Shown: positions 1 to 8,464 of the stretch, piece by piece
How the letters are laid out: each line of letters starts with the position of its first letter
Position numbering within the stretch: the stretch's first letter is position 1
NCBI GenBank assembly: GCA_030686115.1
Contig: CP131612.1
Span: 1,488,001 to 1,552,000 of the forward strand
Direction of reading: 5' to 3'
From: Psychrobacter cibarius
Lineage (GTDB): Bacteria; Pseudomonadota; Gammaproteobacteria; Pseudomonadales; Moraxellaceae
DNA: 64,000 bases
Notes under the pieces: model-generated
The model's input: the letters and a program-made list of their open reading frames with translations, nothing else
Told to the model about the DNA's origin: nothing
The model's database searches: none
Program-made: the position numbers and the translations under genes

Positions 1-684
1 GCGATGTATGGTGTGGTGCCAGTCGAAAACTCGTCTGAGGGTGTGGTCAACCATACGTTAGATGGCTTTTTGTCTTCTACCTTAAAGATAATTGGAGAAG
101 TTGAGCTGCCGATTCATCAGAATTTCTTGGTCGCTGAGCATACCAAACTTGATGGTTTAAGCCGTATTTACTCGCATCAGCAGTCACTAGCGCAGTGTCG
201 TCATTGGCTCGATGTAAATTATCCTAATGTCGAGCGCGTGGCGGTATCGAGCAACGGCGAAGCTGCCCGCCGCTTGAAAAATGAATGGCATTCAGCAGCA
301 ATTGCAGGTGATGTGGCTGCTGCTGAATATGGCTTGCATAAGCTATATTCAAATATCGAAGACAACCCGAGTAATACCACGCGATTCCTTATCATCGGTC
401 ACGAAGCGATTGCGCCATCAGGTCAGGATAAAACGTCTATCGTCGTATCAGCACATGACAAAGCGGGCGCATTGATCGAGATTTTGAAGCCTTTGTCTTA
501 TCATGGCGTGTCGATGACCAGTATCGAAACCCGTCCTGAGCGTCCGAATAAGTGGGCTTACGTGTTTTTCATCGACATGAATGGTCATATTGACGAGCCA
601 AACGTCAGCGCTGCTATCGCTGATATCCGTCCGTTGGTAAAAGATGTGCGTGTTCTAGGTTCTTATCCAAAAGCAGTGCTATAG
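1..684 (+). CDS. pheA: Prephenate dehydratase (P-protein), 3' part
   Basis: This is the C-terminal part of the prephenate dehydratase that makes phenylpyruvate for phenylalanine synthesis; the 5' end lies outside the window and the frame is open from base 1. The dehydratase half shows VPVENSSEGVV near its start and the catalytic NTTRF motif (from base 376). It is followed by a C-terminal ACT domain with the sequence SIETRPERPNKWAY, a variant of the ESRP phenylalanine-binding motif, so feedback inhibition by phenylalanine is expected. Whether an N-terminal chorismate mutase domain is present cannot be seen. The hisC and tyrA-aroA genes follow on the same strand, forming an aromatic biosynthesis cluster. 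Confidence 0.95.
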   Translation, partial: AMYGVVPVENSSEGVVNHTLDGFLSSTLKIIGEVELPIHQNFLVAEHTKLDGLSRIYSHQQSLAQCRHWLDVNYPNVERVAVSSNGEAARRLKNEWHSAAIAGDVAAAEYGLHKLYSNIEDNPSNTTRFLIIGHEAIAPSGQDKTSIVVSAHDKAGALIEILKPLSYHGVSMTSIETRPERPNKWAYVFFIDMNGHIDEPNVSAAIADIRPLVKDVRVLGSYPKAVL

Positions 685-838
685 TCCCTCTACTGTAAAA
701 GAGTCATGGCGTTTACCTCGTGTGAAGTATCACATAATCATCTGCACTTGGTTACCCTTGACTCGCTTTGAAATTGAACCAACGATATAACGCCGAATGG
801 GTCACATCACTTGCCAAAATCATATCTAAGGATAAATC

Positions 839-1981
839 ATGCCGTCATCTCATTCAGTAGAGTCAAATTTATCACCGCTTGTACCTGCCTACGATAGTAT
901 TTTAGAGCTGGTGCCTTATCAAACGGGCAAGCCGATTGAAGAGTTGACGCGTGAGTATGGCGTCTCAGATGTGGTAAAACTTGCCAGTAATGAAAACCCA
1001 AGAGGCTGCTCACCGCACGTCACGCTAGCGATTACTGAGCAATTGAGTCAGTTGGCACGTTATCCTGATGGCAACGGTTACTATCTAAAACAAGCACTGG
1101 CTGACTTCAATGATGTCAGTGTGGAGCAGATTACTTTGGGTAATGGCTCTGACGATTTGCTTGATATTTTAGCGCGTAGTTTTGCTGGTGCTGACGATGC
1201 TATCGTTTACAGTCAATATGCCTTTATCGTTTATGCGATGTTGGCTAAAATACAAGGGGCCACAGGTATAGAAGTGCCTGCCCATCGCTTTGGGCATGAT
1301 CTAAAAGCAATGAGTCAAGCGGTTCAAGACAACCCCAATACTAAAATAGTCTTTATCGCCAATCCTAATAATCCAACTGGCACGCAGCTTGAGCCTCAAG
1401 AGTTACGAGCATTTATGGCTAGTATACCAAGCTCGGTATTGGTGGTATTAGATGAAGCGTATATCGAATATAGCCCTGAAAGTAATAATAGGGCGTTGTT
1501 AGATGAATTTGATAATGTCGTCATCGTGCGCACTTTTTCCAAAGCTTATGGACTGGCGGGTTTACGTGTCGGTTATGCGCTTAGCTCAGTGGCTGTCGCG
1601 GACTTACTCAACCGAATCCGTCAGCCATTTAACGTGAGTAGGGTGGCTTTAGCGGCGGCGGCGGCTGCACTTGCTGACTCAGACTTTATCGAAAAAACTC
1701 GTCTGATGAATGATGAGCAAATGCGCTGGTTAGAAAAGCAGTTTGACGCGTTAGGGTTGGGTTTCATTAAGTCTCATGCCAACTTTATTATGGTAGAAAT
1801 AGCCGTTGAGATGGAAGACATCACCGCTGCTTCTATTCATCAAGCATTGCTAGAGCAGGGTGTTATCGTCCGTCCATTAGAGGGCTATGGCTTACCTCAT
1901 TGGCTACGTATCACAGTAGGGGTAGCAGAAGAAAATATGCGCCTGATTGATACACTGCGCTCAATCTTGACTGATAATTGA
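839..1981 (+). CDS. hisC: Histidinol-phosphate aminotransferase
   Basis: A PLP-dependent class I/II aminotransferase of 380 residues, the usual HisC length. The PLP lysine lies in FSKAYGLAGLRVGY (Lys235) and NPNNPTG and DEAYIEY are typical of the family. It interconverts imidazole acetol phosphate and histidinol phosphate. Because it sits between pheA and tyrA-aroA and not with other his genes, it may mainly transaminate phenylpyruvate or 4-hydroxyphenylpyruvate; this is inferred from context and from known side activities of HisC proteins. The ATG at 839 follows AAGGATAAATC, a good ribosome binding site. The gap to pheA is 154 bp. Confidence 0.93.
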   Translation: MPSSHSVESNLSPLVPAYDSILELVPYQTGKPIEELTREYGVSDVVKLASNENPRGCSPHVTLAITEQLSQLARYPDGNGYYLKQALADFNDVSVEQITLGNGSDDLLDILARSFAGADDAIVYSQYAFIVYAMLAKIQGATGIEVPAHRFGHDLKAMSQAVQDNPNTKIVFIANPNNPTGTQLEPQELRAFMASIPSSVLVVLDEAYIEYSPESNNRALLDEFDNVVIVRTFSKAYGLAGLRVGYALSSVAVADLLNRIRQPFNVSRVALAAAAAALADSDFIEKTRLMNDEQMRWLEKQFDALGLGFIKSHANFIMVEIAVEMEDITAASIHQALLEQGVIVRPLEGYGLPHWLRITVGVAEENMRLIDTLRSILTDN

Positions 1982-2039
1982 TCAGAAGTATGTTAGGTCG
2001 TTTTGGATAAGTAAATAATTTATTAATCATTTTTCTGAC

Positions 2040-2082
2040 ACTAGCGTCGGCTTGTTTTAGTCATTCTGACGCTAGTTTGTTT
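2040..2082 (+). terminator. Hairpin with T-rich tail between hisC and tyrA-aroA
   Basis: A perfect 9-bp inverted repeat, ACTAGCGTC at 2040-2048 and GACGCTAGT at 2068-2076, is followed by TTGTTT. It could act as a terminator or partial attenuator behind hisC. The next gene starts only 14 bp later, so read-through is plausible. Confidence 0.5.
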
Positions 2083-2095
2083 AACGAGAAAAGCC

Positions 2096-4474
2096 GTGAG
2101 TCGCCAGCAAAACAATATAAGCAATCAAAACATAAGCAATCAAAACAATAATATGCAGTCTATGAATACTCAGCCGCCGTTATTTAAACAGATTTGTGTG
2201 ATTGGTCTAGGGCTTATCGGTGCGAGCCTTGCCCAAGCCATTAAAGACAATGGTTTAAGTGAGCGCTTGGTGGCGGTTGATAGACATGTACCAAGCATCG
2301 ACGAAGCCATTCAGCACGGCTTATTAGACGCTGGTAGTGCTGTCTTAAGTGAGGTAGTGTTTGGTAGTGATTTAATTGTTATCGCCGTACCAGTACAAGC
2401 GGTGCACGCCGTATTTGTCGATATCAAAGCAGCGATGGATAATGGACAACTTGCTACTGATTGCATCATTACTGATGTTTGTAGCACCAAGGTCAATATT
2501 ATTAATGCGGCTCAAGCGGTGTTTGGTGCGTTGCCGACAGGATTGGTGCCTGCACATCCGATTGCGGGTGCTGAGAATTCAGGATATCATGCCAGACGCG
2601 CGACATTGTTTGTTAATCATAGTGTCATTATCTGCGAGCTACCTACTACAAGCAATGTAGCGATTACCAAGCTGCAGCAGTTATGGGAAGCGGTGGGTGC
2701 AAACGTTATATCAATGGATGCGGAACACCACGATCGTATATTGGCGCACACCAGTCATTTGCCACATCTACTCGCTTTTAATTTGGTCGAGCAGCTGGCA
2801 AGCCATGATGACAATTTAGATATGTTTCGCTACGCAGCGGGCGGCTTTCGTGACTTTAGCCGTATCGCTGCCAGTGACCCTAAAATGTGGCACGATATAT
2901 TTTTTGCCAACGAAAGCGCGATTGTTAGCGCCCTTGATGAGTATGGCGTTTACCTACAGACTATGCGTCAGCTTATCATCGATAAAGATTCAACCGCCCT
3001 GATGGGACTTTTGGGCCGCGCGCAAGCCGCACGGCGACATTTTGGCCATATGTTAGCCAGCACTCCTTATACGGATACTTCTGCCATGTCAGCTTCTTAT
3101 AATATTACTCCTAGCAATACTGTATTGGGCACTATTGCCATTCCTGGTGACAAGTCTATCTCGCATCGCAGCATTATGCTGGGCAGCCTTGCGACAGGCG
3201 TGACCAATGTCACTGGATTTTTAGAAGGGGAAGATGCGCTTGCCACCTTGCAAGCATTCCGTGATATGGGCGTGACCATTGAAGGGCCTGATAACGGAAA
3301 ATTGACCATTCATGGCGTGGGTATGAACGGTCTGAAACCGAGTAAAACACCATTGTATATGGGCAACTCAGGTACTAGCATGCGCCTGCTGGCTGGTATT
3401 TTGGCGGCGCAATCATTTGACAGCGTGTTGACAGGCGATACCAGCCTGAACAAGCGTCCAATGGAGCGTGTAGCCGCACCTTTACGCGAGATGGGTGCAG
3501 TCATTCAAAGTACGGGTCATAGTGGTACGGCGCCACTTAGTATCACTGGTCGAGCGACTATCGGTAAGCCATTACAAGGTATCGATTATGAGATGCCTGT
3601 GGCTTCTGCGCAGATTAAATCTTGCTTATTGTTGGCTGGACTTTGGGCAGAAGGCACCACAACCGTTACCCAACCGGAAGTCAGTCGTGACCATACCGAG
3701 CGTATGCTTTCAGCTTTTGGTTATCCAGTAACGGTCGATGGCAACCGCATCAGTGTAGCAGGTGGCGGGCAACTCACAGGTGGTGATATCGCTGTCCCTG
3801 CTGACATCTCATCTGCGGCATTTTTTATGGTCGCTGCTGCGATCAGCCAAAATAGCGAGCTGACCTTGATGCAAGTAGGTATTAATCCGACACGCACGGG
3901 CATTATCGATATCTTAAAATTAATGCAAGCAGATATCAGCTTAAGTAATGAGACACATGTCGGTGGCGAGCCAGTCGCTGATATCACTATTCGTAGCTCA
4001 AGCCTAAAAGGTATTGAAATCCCAGAGCATTTAGTGCCATTAGCGATTGATGAATTCCCAGTATTGTTCATTGCTGCCAGCTGTGCGCAAGGTCGTACGG
4101 TGTTGACTGGTGCCAAAGAGCTGCGCGTAAAAGAGTCTGATCGTATTGCAGTCATGGCAGAAGGATTACAAACACTGGGTATTGATTGTACGGTGACGGA
4201 AGATGGTTTGATTATTGAAGGTAAGGGCATTGAAGGCGAAGGTATTGAGGGTCAAAATAGCAATATCAATAATAGCCAGCCTGTCTTTGGTGGCGGTCAT
4301 ATTACCTCGCACCATGATCATCGCATTGCCATGAGTTTTGCCATTGCCAGCTTACGTGCATCCAAGCAAATTACTATTGAAGGTGTTGAGACCGTCAATA
4401 CCAGTTTCCCAGGATTTGCAGAGCTTGCCAATCACATTGGAATGTCTATTAAAGTTGATAATGCTGCGGTTTAA
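2096..4474 (+). CDS. tyrA-aroA: Bifunctional prephenate dehydrogenase / EPSP synthase (TyrA-AroA fusion)
   Basis: A 792-residue fusion. The N-terminal part (about residues 25-320) is a prephenate/arogenate dehydrogenase with the Rossmann motif VIGLGLIGASLA and the conserved HPIAGAENSG. The C-terminal part (about 335-792) is 3-phosphoshikimate 1-carboxyvinyltransferase with GDKSISHR, GNSGTSMRLL, RVKESDRI and HHDHRIAMSFAIA. One polypeptide therefore serves two non-consecutive steps of the aromatic pathway. This fusion is known in Acinetobacter and Psychrobacter. The GTG at 2096 opens the frame; the in-frame ATG at 2153 (residue 20) is an alternative start. The stretch between them is low-complexity and holds a 15-bp tandem repeat (ATAAGCAATCAAAAC) encoding Ser-Asn-Gln-Asn. 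A short Gly/Glu/Ile-rich insertion lies just before the HHDHR motif. Confidence 0.95.
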   Translation: MSRQQNNISNQNISNQNNNMQSMNTQPPLFKQICVIGLGLIGASLAQAIKDNGLSERLVAVDRHVPSIDEAIQHGLLDAGSAVLSEVVFGSDLIVIAVPVQAVHAVFVDIKAAMDNGQLATDCIITDVCSTKVNIINAAQAVFGALPTGLVPAHPIAGAENSGYHARRATLFVNHSVIICELPTTSNVAITKLQQLWEAVGANVISMDAEHHDRILAHTSHLPHLLAFNLVEQLASHDDNLDMFRYAAGGFRDFSRIAASDPKMWHDIFFANESAIVSALDEYGVYLQTMRQLIIDKDSTALMGLLGRAQAARRHFGHMLASTPYTDTSAMSASYNITPSNTVLGTIAIPGDKSISHRSIMLGSLATGVTNVTGFLEGEDALATLQAFRDMGVTIEGPDNGKLTIHGVGMNGLKPSKTPLYMGNSGTSMRLLAGILAAQSFDSVLTGDTSLNKRPMERVAAPLREMGAVIQSTGHSGTAPLSITGRATIGKPLQGIDYEMPVASAQIKSCLLLAGLWAEGTTTVTQPEVSRDHTERMLSAFGYPVTVDGNRISVAGGGQLTGGDIAVPADISSAAFFMVAAAISQNSELTLMQVGINPTRTGIIDILKLMQADISLSNETHVGGEPVADITIRSSSLKGIEIPEHLVPLAIDEFPVLFIAASCAQGRTVLTGAKELRVKESDRIAVMAEGLQTLGIDCTVTEDGLIIEGKGIEGEGIEGQNSNINNSQPVFGGGHITSHHDHRIAMSFAIASLRASKQITIEGVETVNTSFPGFAELANHIGMSIKVDNAAV

Positions 4475-4781
4475 TACCACAAACTCTATTAACTTGCTGA
4501 ATAGTATTATTGGCTTTTGCAACACTGAGCTGTAAAATACTGACTTGTAAAATGCTGGCTACAGCATTCAATAAAGTCTAAAAAGTTACTCGTTAGCCTT
4601 GATGTAAATGTTGTTTTTAAAGTTGTTATCGTTAGCAATGTGTTGATGCCTATATTGGCATGAGTGCATTGCTTTTTAACTTGTATCCTATCTGTAGTGA
4701 CCCTGCGCTTTTGCCATTGAATTGATATAGAAATTAATATGGGGCAAGAGTGCGCTTTGCTCTAAAAAGTTGTACTGTACT
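4475..4781. other. Intergenic region, tyrA-aroA to rarD
   Basis: About 307 bp without a gene. It holds a perfect 6-bp hairpin ATGCTG-gcta-CAGCAT (4552-4567), which has no T-run, and a partial direct repeat CTGTAAAATACTGACTTGTAAAATGCTG-like just before it. I see no convincing promoter or RNA gene. The promoter of rarD probably lies in the second half. Confidence 0.5.
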
Positions 4782-5744
4782 ATGACCACCCAAAACGTCA
4801 TCAAAAAACCAGTTACGCCCATTAAAACAACCAGACGTGGCATCATCACCGCTCTCATTGCCTTTTTTATCTGGGGTGGGTTTCCATTATATTTTAAACA
4901 ATTGGCCGCCTACGATGCGACCGAGATTATCGGTCACCGTATTATTTGGACGTTTGCTTGCTTGCTTATTGTGTTGGTAGTCACCAAGCGCTGGCAGTGG
5001 ATCGATACCTTAAAGAAAAACCCGAGATGGATCGCGTTCTCATTTATATCGGGTTTGATTATTGCCACCAACTGGCTCACTTATGTATGGGCCGTCAATC
5101 ACGACCGTATTCTCGAAGCCAGTTTGGGGTATTTTATCGGACCATTGGTGGGCGTTGCGCTATCGATGATTTTATTCAAAGAGCGCTTACGTACGCTGCA
5201 ATGGGTTGCCATCGGTTTCGCCTTATTATCCGTGGTCATTCAAGTAGTTATGATTGGTAGCTTGCCATGGATATCACTGATTTTAGCCTTTAGTTTTAGT
5301 ACTTATGGCACCATTCAACGGCAGACGCCTTTGACAGCTGTCGATGCCATGTTTGTCGAAACAACGATGTTGGTGCCGATTTGCTTATGGTGGTTCTGGC
5401 AAGCAGATGTGGTCAGTAGTCAATTGAGTTTTTGGTTTAGTCCGAATATTTGGCTACTAATGATTGCAGGGCCGATTACCTTGATACCGCTGTTATTGTT
5501 CAATAAATCTACCAAGCTCGTTGCTTATAGCATTTTAAGTTTTATGAATTATCTGACGCCGACCTTTATTTTCTTTTTAGCGGTGTTCTATTATAACGAG
5601 CCATTTGATTTACAGCGTCTTGCAGTGTTTGGTCTGATTTGGTTTGGTCTGTTATTATTCAGCATTGACTTATGGCGTCATCGCCCTAGTAAAGCGCTAA
5701 AAGCTGCGCGTTTATGTGAAGAGGCATTGCAGAAAACCAATTAA
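4782..5744 (+). CDS. rarD: RarD-like EamA/DMT-family transporter
   Basis: A very hydrophobic protein of about 320 residues with some ten predicted membrane segments, matching the RarD branch of the drug/metabolite transporter superfamily (inner membrane permease, substrate unknown; E. coli RarD is linked to chloramphenicol sensitivity only by name). Recognisable family sequences include FIWGGFPLYFK near the N-terminus, IIGHRIIW, and SFMNYLTPTFIFFLAVFYYNEPF near the C-terminus. The frame is open from a TTG at 4770, but the ATG at 4782 places the start closest to the family. The ribosome binding site is weak. It stands alone, 50 bp before folB. Confidence 0.85.
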   Translation: MTTQNVIKKPVTPIKTTRRGIITALIAFFIWGGFPLYFKQLAAYDATEIIGHRIIWTFACLLIVLVVTKRWQWIDTLKKNPRWIAFSFISGLIIATNWLTYVWAVNHDRILEASLGYFIGPLVGVALSMILFKERLRTLQWVAIGFALLSVVIQVVMIGSLPWISLILAFSFSTYGTIQRQTPLTAVDAMFVETTMLVPICLWWFWQADVVSSQLSFWFSPNIWLLMIAGPITLIPLLLFNKSTKLVAYSILSFMNYLTPTFIFFLAVFYYNEPFDLQRLAVFGLIWFGLLLFSIDLWRHRPSKALKAARLCEEALQKTN

Positions 5745-5794
5745 AAAACCTGAGTTCAAAATCTAATTAAAATTTAGCAAACAAGGATGAGAGC

Positions 5795-6205
5795 ATGTTT
5801 CATACCGAATCTGATGTAATATTCGTTAAAGGCTTGACAGTAGAAGCAGTCATCGGTGTTTACGCGTGGGAGCGCGCAATCACGCAACCGCTGCTGATTG
5901 ATATAGCACTTGAAACAGATATCAGCCGTGCGGCTATCTCAGATGATGTCAATGATGCGCTGAATTATAAAGCGGTTTGCGATGATGTGAGCGCGTGGTG
6001 CCAAGCCATTAAAGCGCAGTTGCTAGAGCATTTAGCGGGGCAAATCGCTGATAAGTTGCTTGCCAAATATAGCTGTCATAAAATCACTTTAAGCATTGCT
6101 AAGCCCACTGCTATCAAGCAGGCCGATGCGGTTGGGGTACAGATCACGCGTTATGCAACGGCCATTGAAGATAAGCCAGTTGTAAGCAAGGACGATGATG
6201 CATAA
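5795..6205 (+). CDS. folB: Dihydroneopterin aldolase
   Basis: A 136-residue protein of the FolB/FolX family that converts 7,8-dihydroneopterin to 6-hydroxymethyl-dihydropterin in folate synthesis. It shows the family N-terminus IFVKGLTVEAVIGVYAWER, with the pterin-binding region around ALNYKAVCDDV, and LLEHLAGQIAD, which carries the conserved Glu of the active site. The last 15 residues are an acidic tail beyond the usual 120-residue core. The start ATG follows AAGGATGAGAGC. The 3' end overlaps the following folK-like gene by 11 bp, implying translational coupling. Confidence 0.9.
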   Translation: MFHTESDVIFVKGLTVEAVIGVYAWERAITQPLLIDIALETDISRAAISDDVNDALNYKAVCDDVSAWCQAIKAQLLEHLAGQIADKLLAKYSCHKITLSIAKPTAIKQADAVGVQITRYATAIEDKPVVSKDDDA

Positions 6206-6761
6206 TATGCATAAAAATTTGGCTGATTTGAGTCTTGAAACGCTAAAAAAGCAGACGCCTGAACAGTTGCAAACACAATCTGTGACGGCAGTATTATTGG
6301 CTTTAGGCAGTAATTATCAAGCTGAACATTATCTGCCGCTTGTCCGAAAGGATCTAGCGGCGCTAGGGGGAATACAGTTATCTACTGCATTTGAAAATCC
6401 TGACTTTACATCGACCGAAGCGCAACCAAAGCCCGATTATACCAATCAGTGCGTTTATTTGCGCTTAGTAGAGCCCATGACACTGCAACAGTTACAGCAG
6501 GTTTTTAAAGATCTTGAAGGTGACTGTCATAGGCAGCGTCTAACAGAAGCTCAGACGCCAATAAAAAAAGTTACGATGGATATCGATATTCTATTGATAG
6601 AAACGCTATTAATAGAAGTTGTTTCTGATGAAAATAGCCTAAGCAAAAATAAGGATTTTGAAAAGTCTAATTGGATTGTAATGGCAGACCGTTACCCATT
6701 CAAAGCGCATGAAAGAGCAGGGGTAGAGGAGTTGATTAAAGGTCATTTTTTAAAAGGTTAA
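6195..6761 (+). CDS. Divergent HPPK-like protein (FolK family)
   Basis: A 188-residue protein with the start of a HPPK (6-hydroxymethyl-dihydropterin pyrophosphokinase) fold: VLLALGSNYQAEHYLP, then PDYTNQCVYL and the metal-binding MDIDILLI, so the two catalytic aspartates are retained. The usual arginine-rich GRxRxxxxGPRTLDLDI loop has become HRQRLTEAQTPIKKVTMDIDI, and the C-terminal family block (HPRxxxRxFVLxPL) is missing or unrecognisable. It may be an active but relaxed FolK, a non-catalytic partner of FolB, or a second copy with a canonical folK elsewhere in the genome. The 11-bp overlap with folB supports a role in pterin or folate metabolism. Two ATGs (6195 and 6198) are possible starts. 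Confidence 0.7.
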   Translation: MMHNMHKNLADLSLETLKKQTPEQLQTQSVTAVLLALGSNYQAEHYLPLVRKDLAALGGIQLSTAFENPDFTSTEAQPKPDYTNQCVYLRLVEPMTLQQLQQVFKDLEGDCHRQRLTEAQTPIKKVTMDIDILLIETLLIEVVSDENSLSKNKDFEKSNWIVMADRYPFKAHERAGVEELIKGHFLKG

Positions 6762-6840
6762 ATGAAGCAGCCCAGATGCTATTCTAAATAAATAAAAGTT
6801 ATTGAGGACACGCTCAAGTGTTTTTCTTAAAACCTCTCAA

Positions 6841-6866
6841 AATAAAAGCTGAGCAAAATGCCCAGC
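6841..6866 (-). terminator. Terminator behind the SDR gene
   Basis: Read on the minus strand, GCTGGGC-ATTTT-GCTCAGC (one G-U pair) is followed by TTTTATT. It lies just past the stop of the SDR gene and fits an intrinsic terminator. Confidence 0.6.
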
Positions 6867-6899
6867 CTATATCACATTTAAAAAGTTTAACTATGACGC

Positions 6900-7634
6900 C
6901 TACTGTGCCGTCAAACCACCATCAACGACAAACTCTGAACCCGTCGAGTAGCTTGAGTCATCTGACGCTAAAAATAGCACCATGCCGCTGACTTCTTCGG
7001 GCTGAGCAACACGTCTCATCGGAATAGTTTTAGCAAATGCTTCAACCGCATCTTTGGTATCGCCTTGCATAATCATCGGTGTGGCGATGACGCCTGGATG
7101 AATGGAGTTCACGCGAATGCCATGAGGGGCACACTCTAATGCTGCCGCTTTGGTCATACCGCGTACCGCAAACTTAGAATCGGTATAGCCGATAGCGCCG
7201 CCAACCAAGCCATTAATTGATGAGATATTGATAATAGAACCTTGTTTGGCGGCTTTCATCGTTGGAATGACTGCTTTCATGCCTAAAAAGACCGACACCT
7301 GATTAATCTCTAGAATCTTGCGATACGCTTCTACTGACGTATCTAAAATAGATTTGTGCGTAGTGATACCTGCATTATTAACCAGTACATCAATTCGACC
7401 AAATTTTTCCTGTGTTTCTTTAGCGACTTGCGCCCAATCATCTTCATTGGTGACGTCATGTTTGATAAATAACGCATCAGCGCCAAGCTCTTTTGCTAAT
7501 GCGTCGCCTTTATCAGAATTAATATCGGTCAAGACGACTTTAGCGCCTTCTTGCATACACAAACGTGCATGAGTCTCGCCCATGCCTTGGGCGGCACCTG
7601 TGATAATAATAACTTTATTCTGTAAACGCGCCAT
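6900..7634 (-). CDS. SDR-family NAD(P)-dependent oxidoreductase
   Basis: A classical short-chain dehydrogenase/reductase of 244 residues. The cofactor motif TGAAQGMGETHA (TGxxxGxG) is near the N-terminus, followed by NNAG, then the catalytic Ser in NISSINGLVG and the YTDSK (YxxxK) pair. The C-terminus SEFVVDGGLTAQ is like that of 3-alpha/20-beta-hydroxysteroid, glucose and cyclohexanol-type dehydrogenases. The substrate cannot be told from sequence. The reading frame extends to 7724, but the ATG at 7634 has a clear upstream AGGAAAA and starts the protein at MARLQNKVIIITG, the family N-terminus. It is transcribed divergently from the DUF924 gene. Confidence 0.88.
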   Translation of the reverse strand: MARLQNKVIIITGAAQGMGETHARLCMQEGAKVVLTDINSDKGDALAKELGADALFIKHDVTNEDDWAQVAKETQEKFGRIDVLVNNAGITTHKSILDTSVEAYRKILEINQVSVFLGMKAVIPTMKAAKQGSIINISSINGLVGGAIGYTDSKFAVRGMTKAAALECAPHGIRVNSIHPGVIATPMIMQGDTKDAVEAFAKTIPMRRVAQPEEVSGMVLFLASDDSSYSTGSEFVVDGGLTAQ

Positions 7635-7808
7635 GAGTTTTCCTATTTTTTTAGTTATGAATAATGAAAGAGTATAGGACACAATCGCTAAATGCTCCTT
7701 AGTGATTATGAAACCAAAAGTCAATGCTTGATGCTTTTAAAAGATAGTTTTAAACATAGCTTTGAATAATGCTTTTGGCTGACTTTTTTTAAATAATGTA
7801 GTGAGGAA

Positions 7809-8354
7809 ATGATGTACAACGACATATTAAATTTCTGTTTTGATAAGGTGAGTAGTGAGAAGTTTTTTAAGAAAGACATAGCGTTTGATCAATTATTAAT
7901 AGAGCGGTACAGCGATATACTTGAGCAAGCGACGGATGCAGAGTTTTATACATGGCGAAGCAGCATAAAGGGGCGTTTAGCAGAAATTATTATATTGGAT
8001 CAATTTTCACGCAATATTTACCGTGATACGCCAGCAGCTTTTGCCCAAGATGCGATGAGTCTCGCGCTCGCGCAAAAGGCAGTGGCTGCCGGTGCATTAG
8101 AGACACTTGAAACGATGGATGAACGTAAGTTTTTATTGATGCCTTATATGCACAGCGAATCAAAACTGATTCATCAACAAGCAGAAAAGCTATTTAAGCA
8201 GTATACCAATGCAGATACTGTGGATGCTGAGCTTAGACATAAAGTGATTATGGATCGTTTTGGTCGTTATCCGTATCGTAATGACATCTTAGGGCGGGTT
8301 TCGAGTAGCGAAGAAATAGCGTTTTTGACGCAGCCTGACTCGTCTTTTTTATAA
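7809..8354 (+). CDS. DUF924-family protein
   Basis: A 181-residue member of the DUF924 family, a helical TPR-like fold without a settled function. Recognisable family features are the N-terminal DILNFCFDK, the central LAEIIILDQFSRNIYRDTPAAF and the later FLLMPYMHSE and DRFGRYPYRN. It begins at ATG 7809 or 7812 behind GTGAGGAA. It stands alone and gives no operon clue to its role. Confidence 0.85.
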   Translation: MMYNDILNFCFDKVSSEKFFKKDIAFDQLLIERYSDILEQATDAEFYTWRSSIKGRLAEIIILDQFSRNIYRDTPAAFAQDAMSLALAQKAVAAGALETLETMDERKFLLMPYMHSESKLIHQQAEKLFKQYTNADTVDAELRHKVIMDRFGRYPYRNDILGRVSSSEEIAFLTQPDSSFL

Positions 8355-8412
8355 ATATTGTTTGTCAAATGGCTAGTCAGTAAAGCGCTATTTATCAATT
8401 GGTTAAAATGTA

Positions 8413-8436
8413 AAAAGAAGCCATTTGGCCTCTTTT
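8413..8436. terminator. Bidirectional terminator between the DUF924 gene and cysE
   Basis: AAAAGAAGCC-ATTT-GGCCTCTTTT (one mismatch in ten pairs) has A- and T-rich flanks on both sides. It lies between two convergent genes and can serve both. Confidence 0.65.
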
Positions 8437-8464
8437 GTATTCATCATCGATTATAGCTAGCAGA

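Noticed and set aside
3721..4230. A 169-residue minus-strand open frame inside tyrA-aroA
   Set aside because: It lies fully opposite the well-conserved AroA domain and resembles no protein I know.
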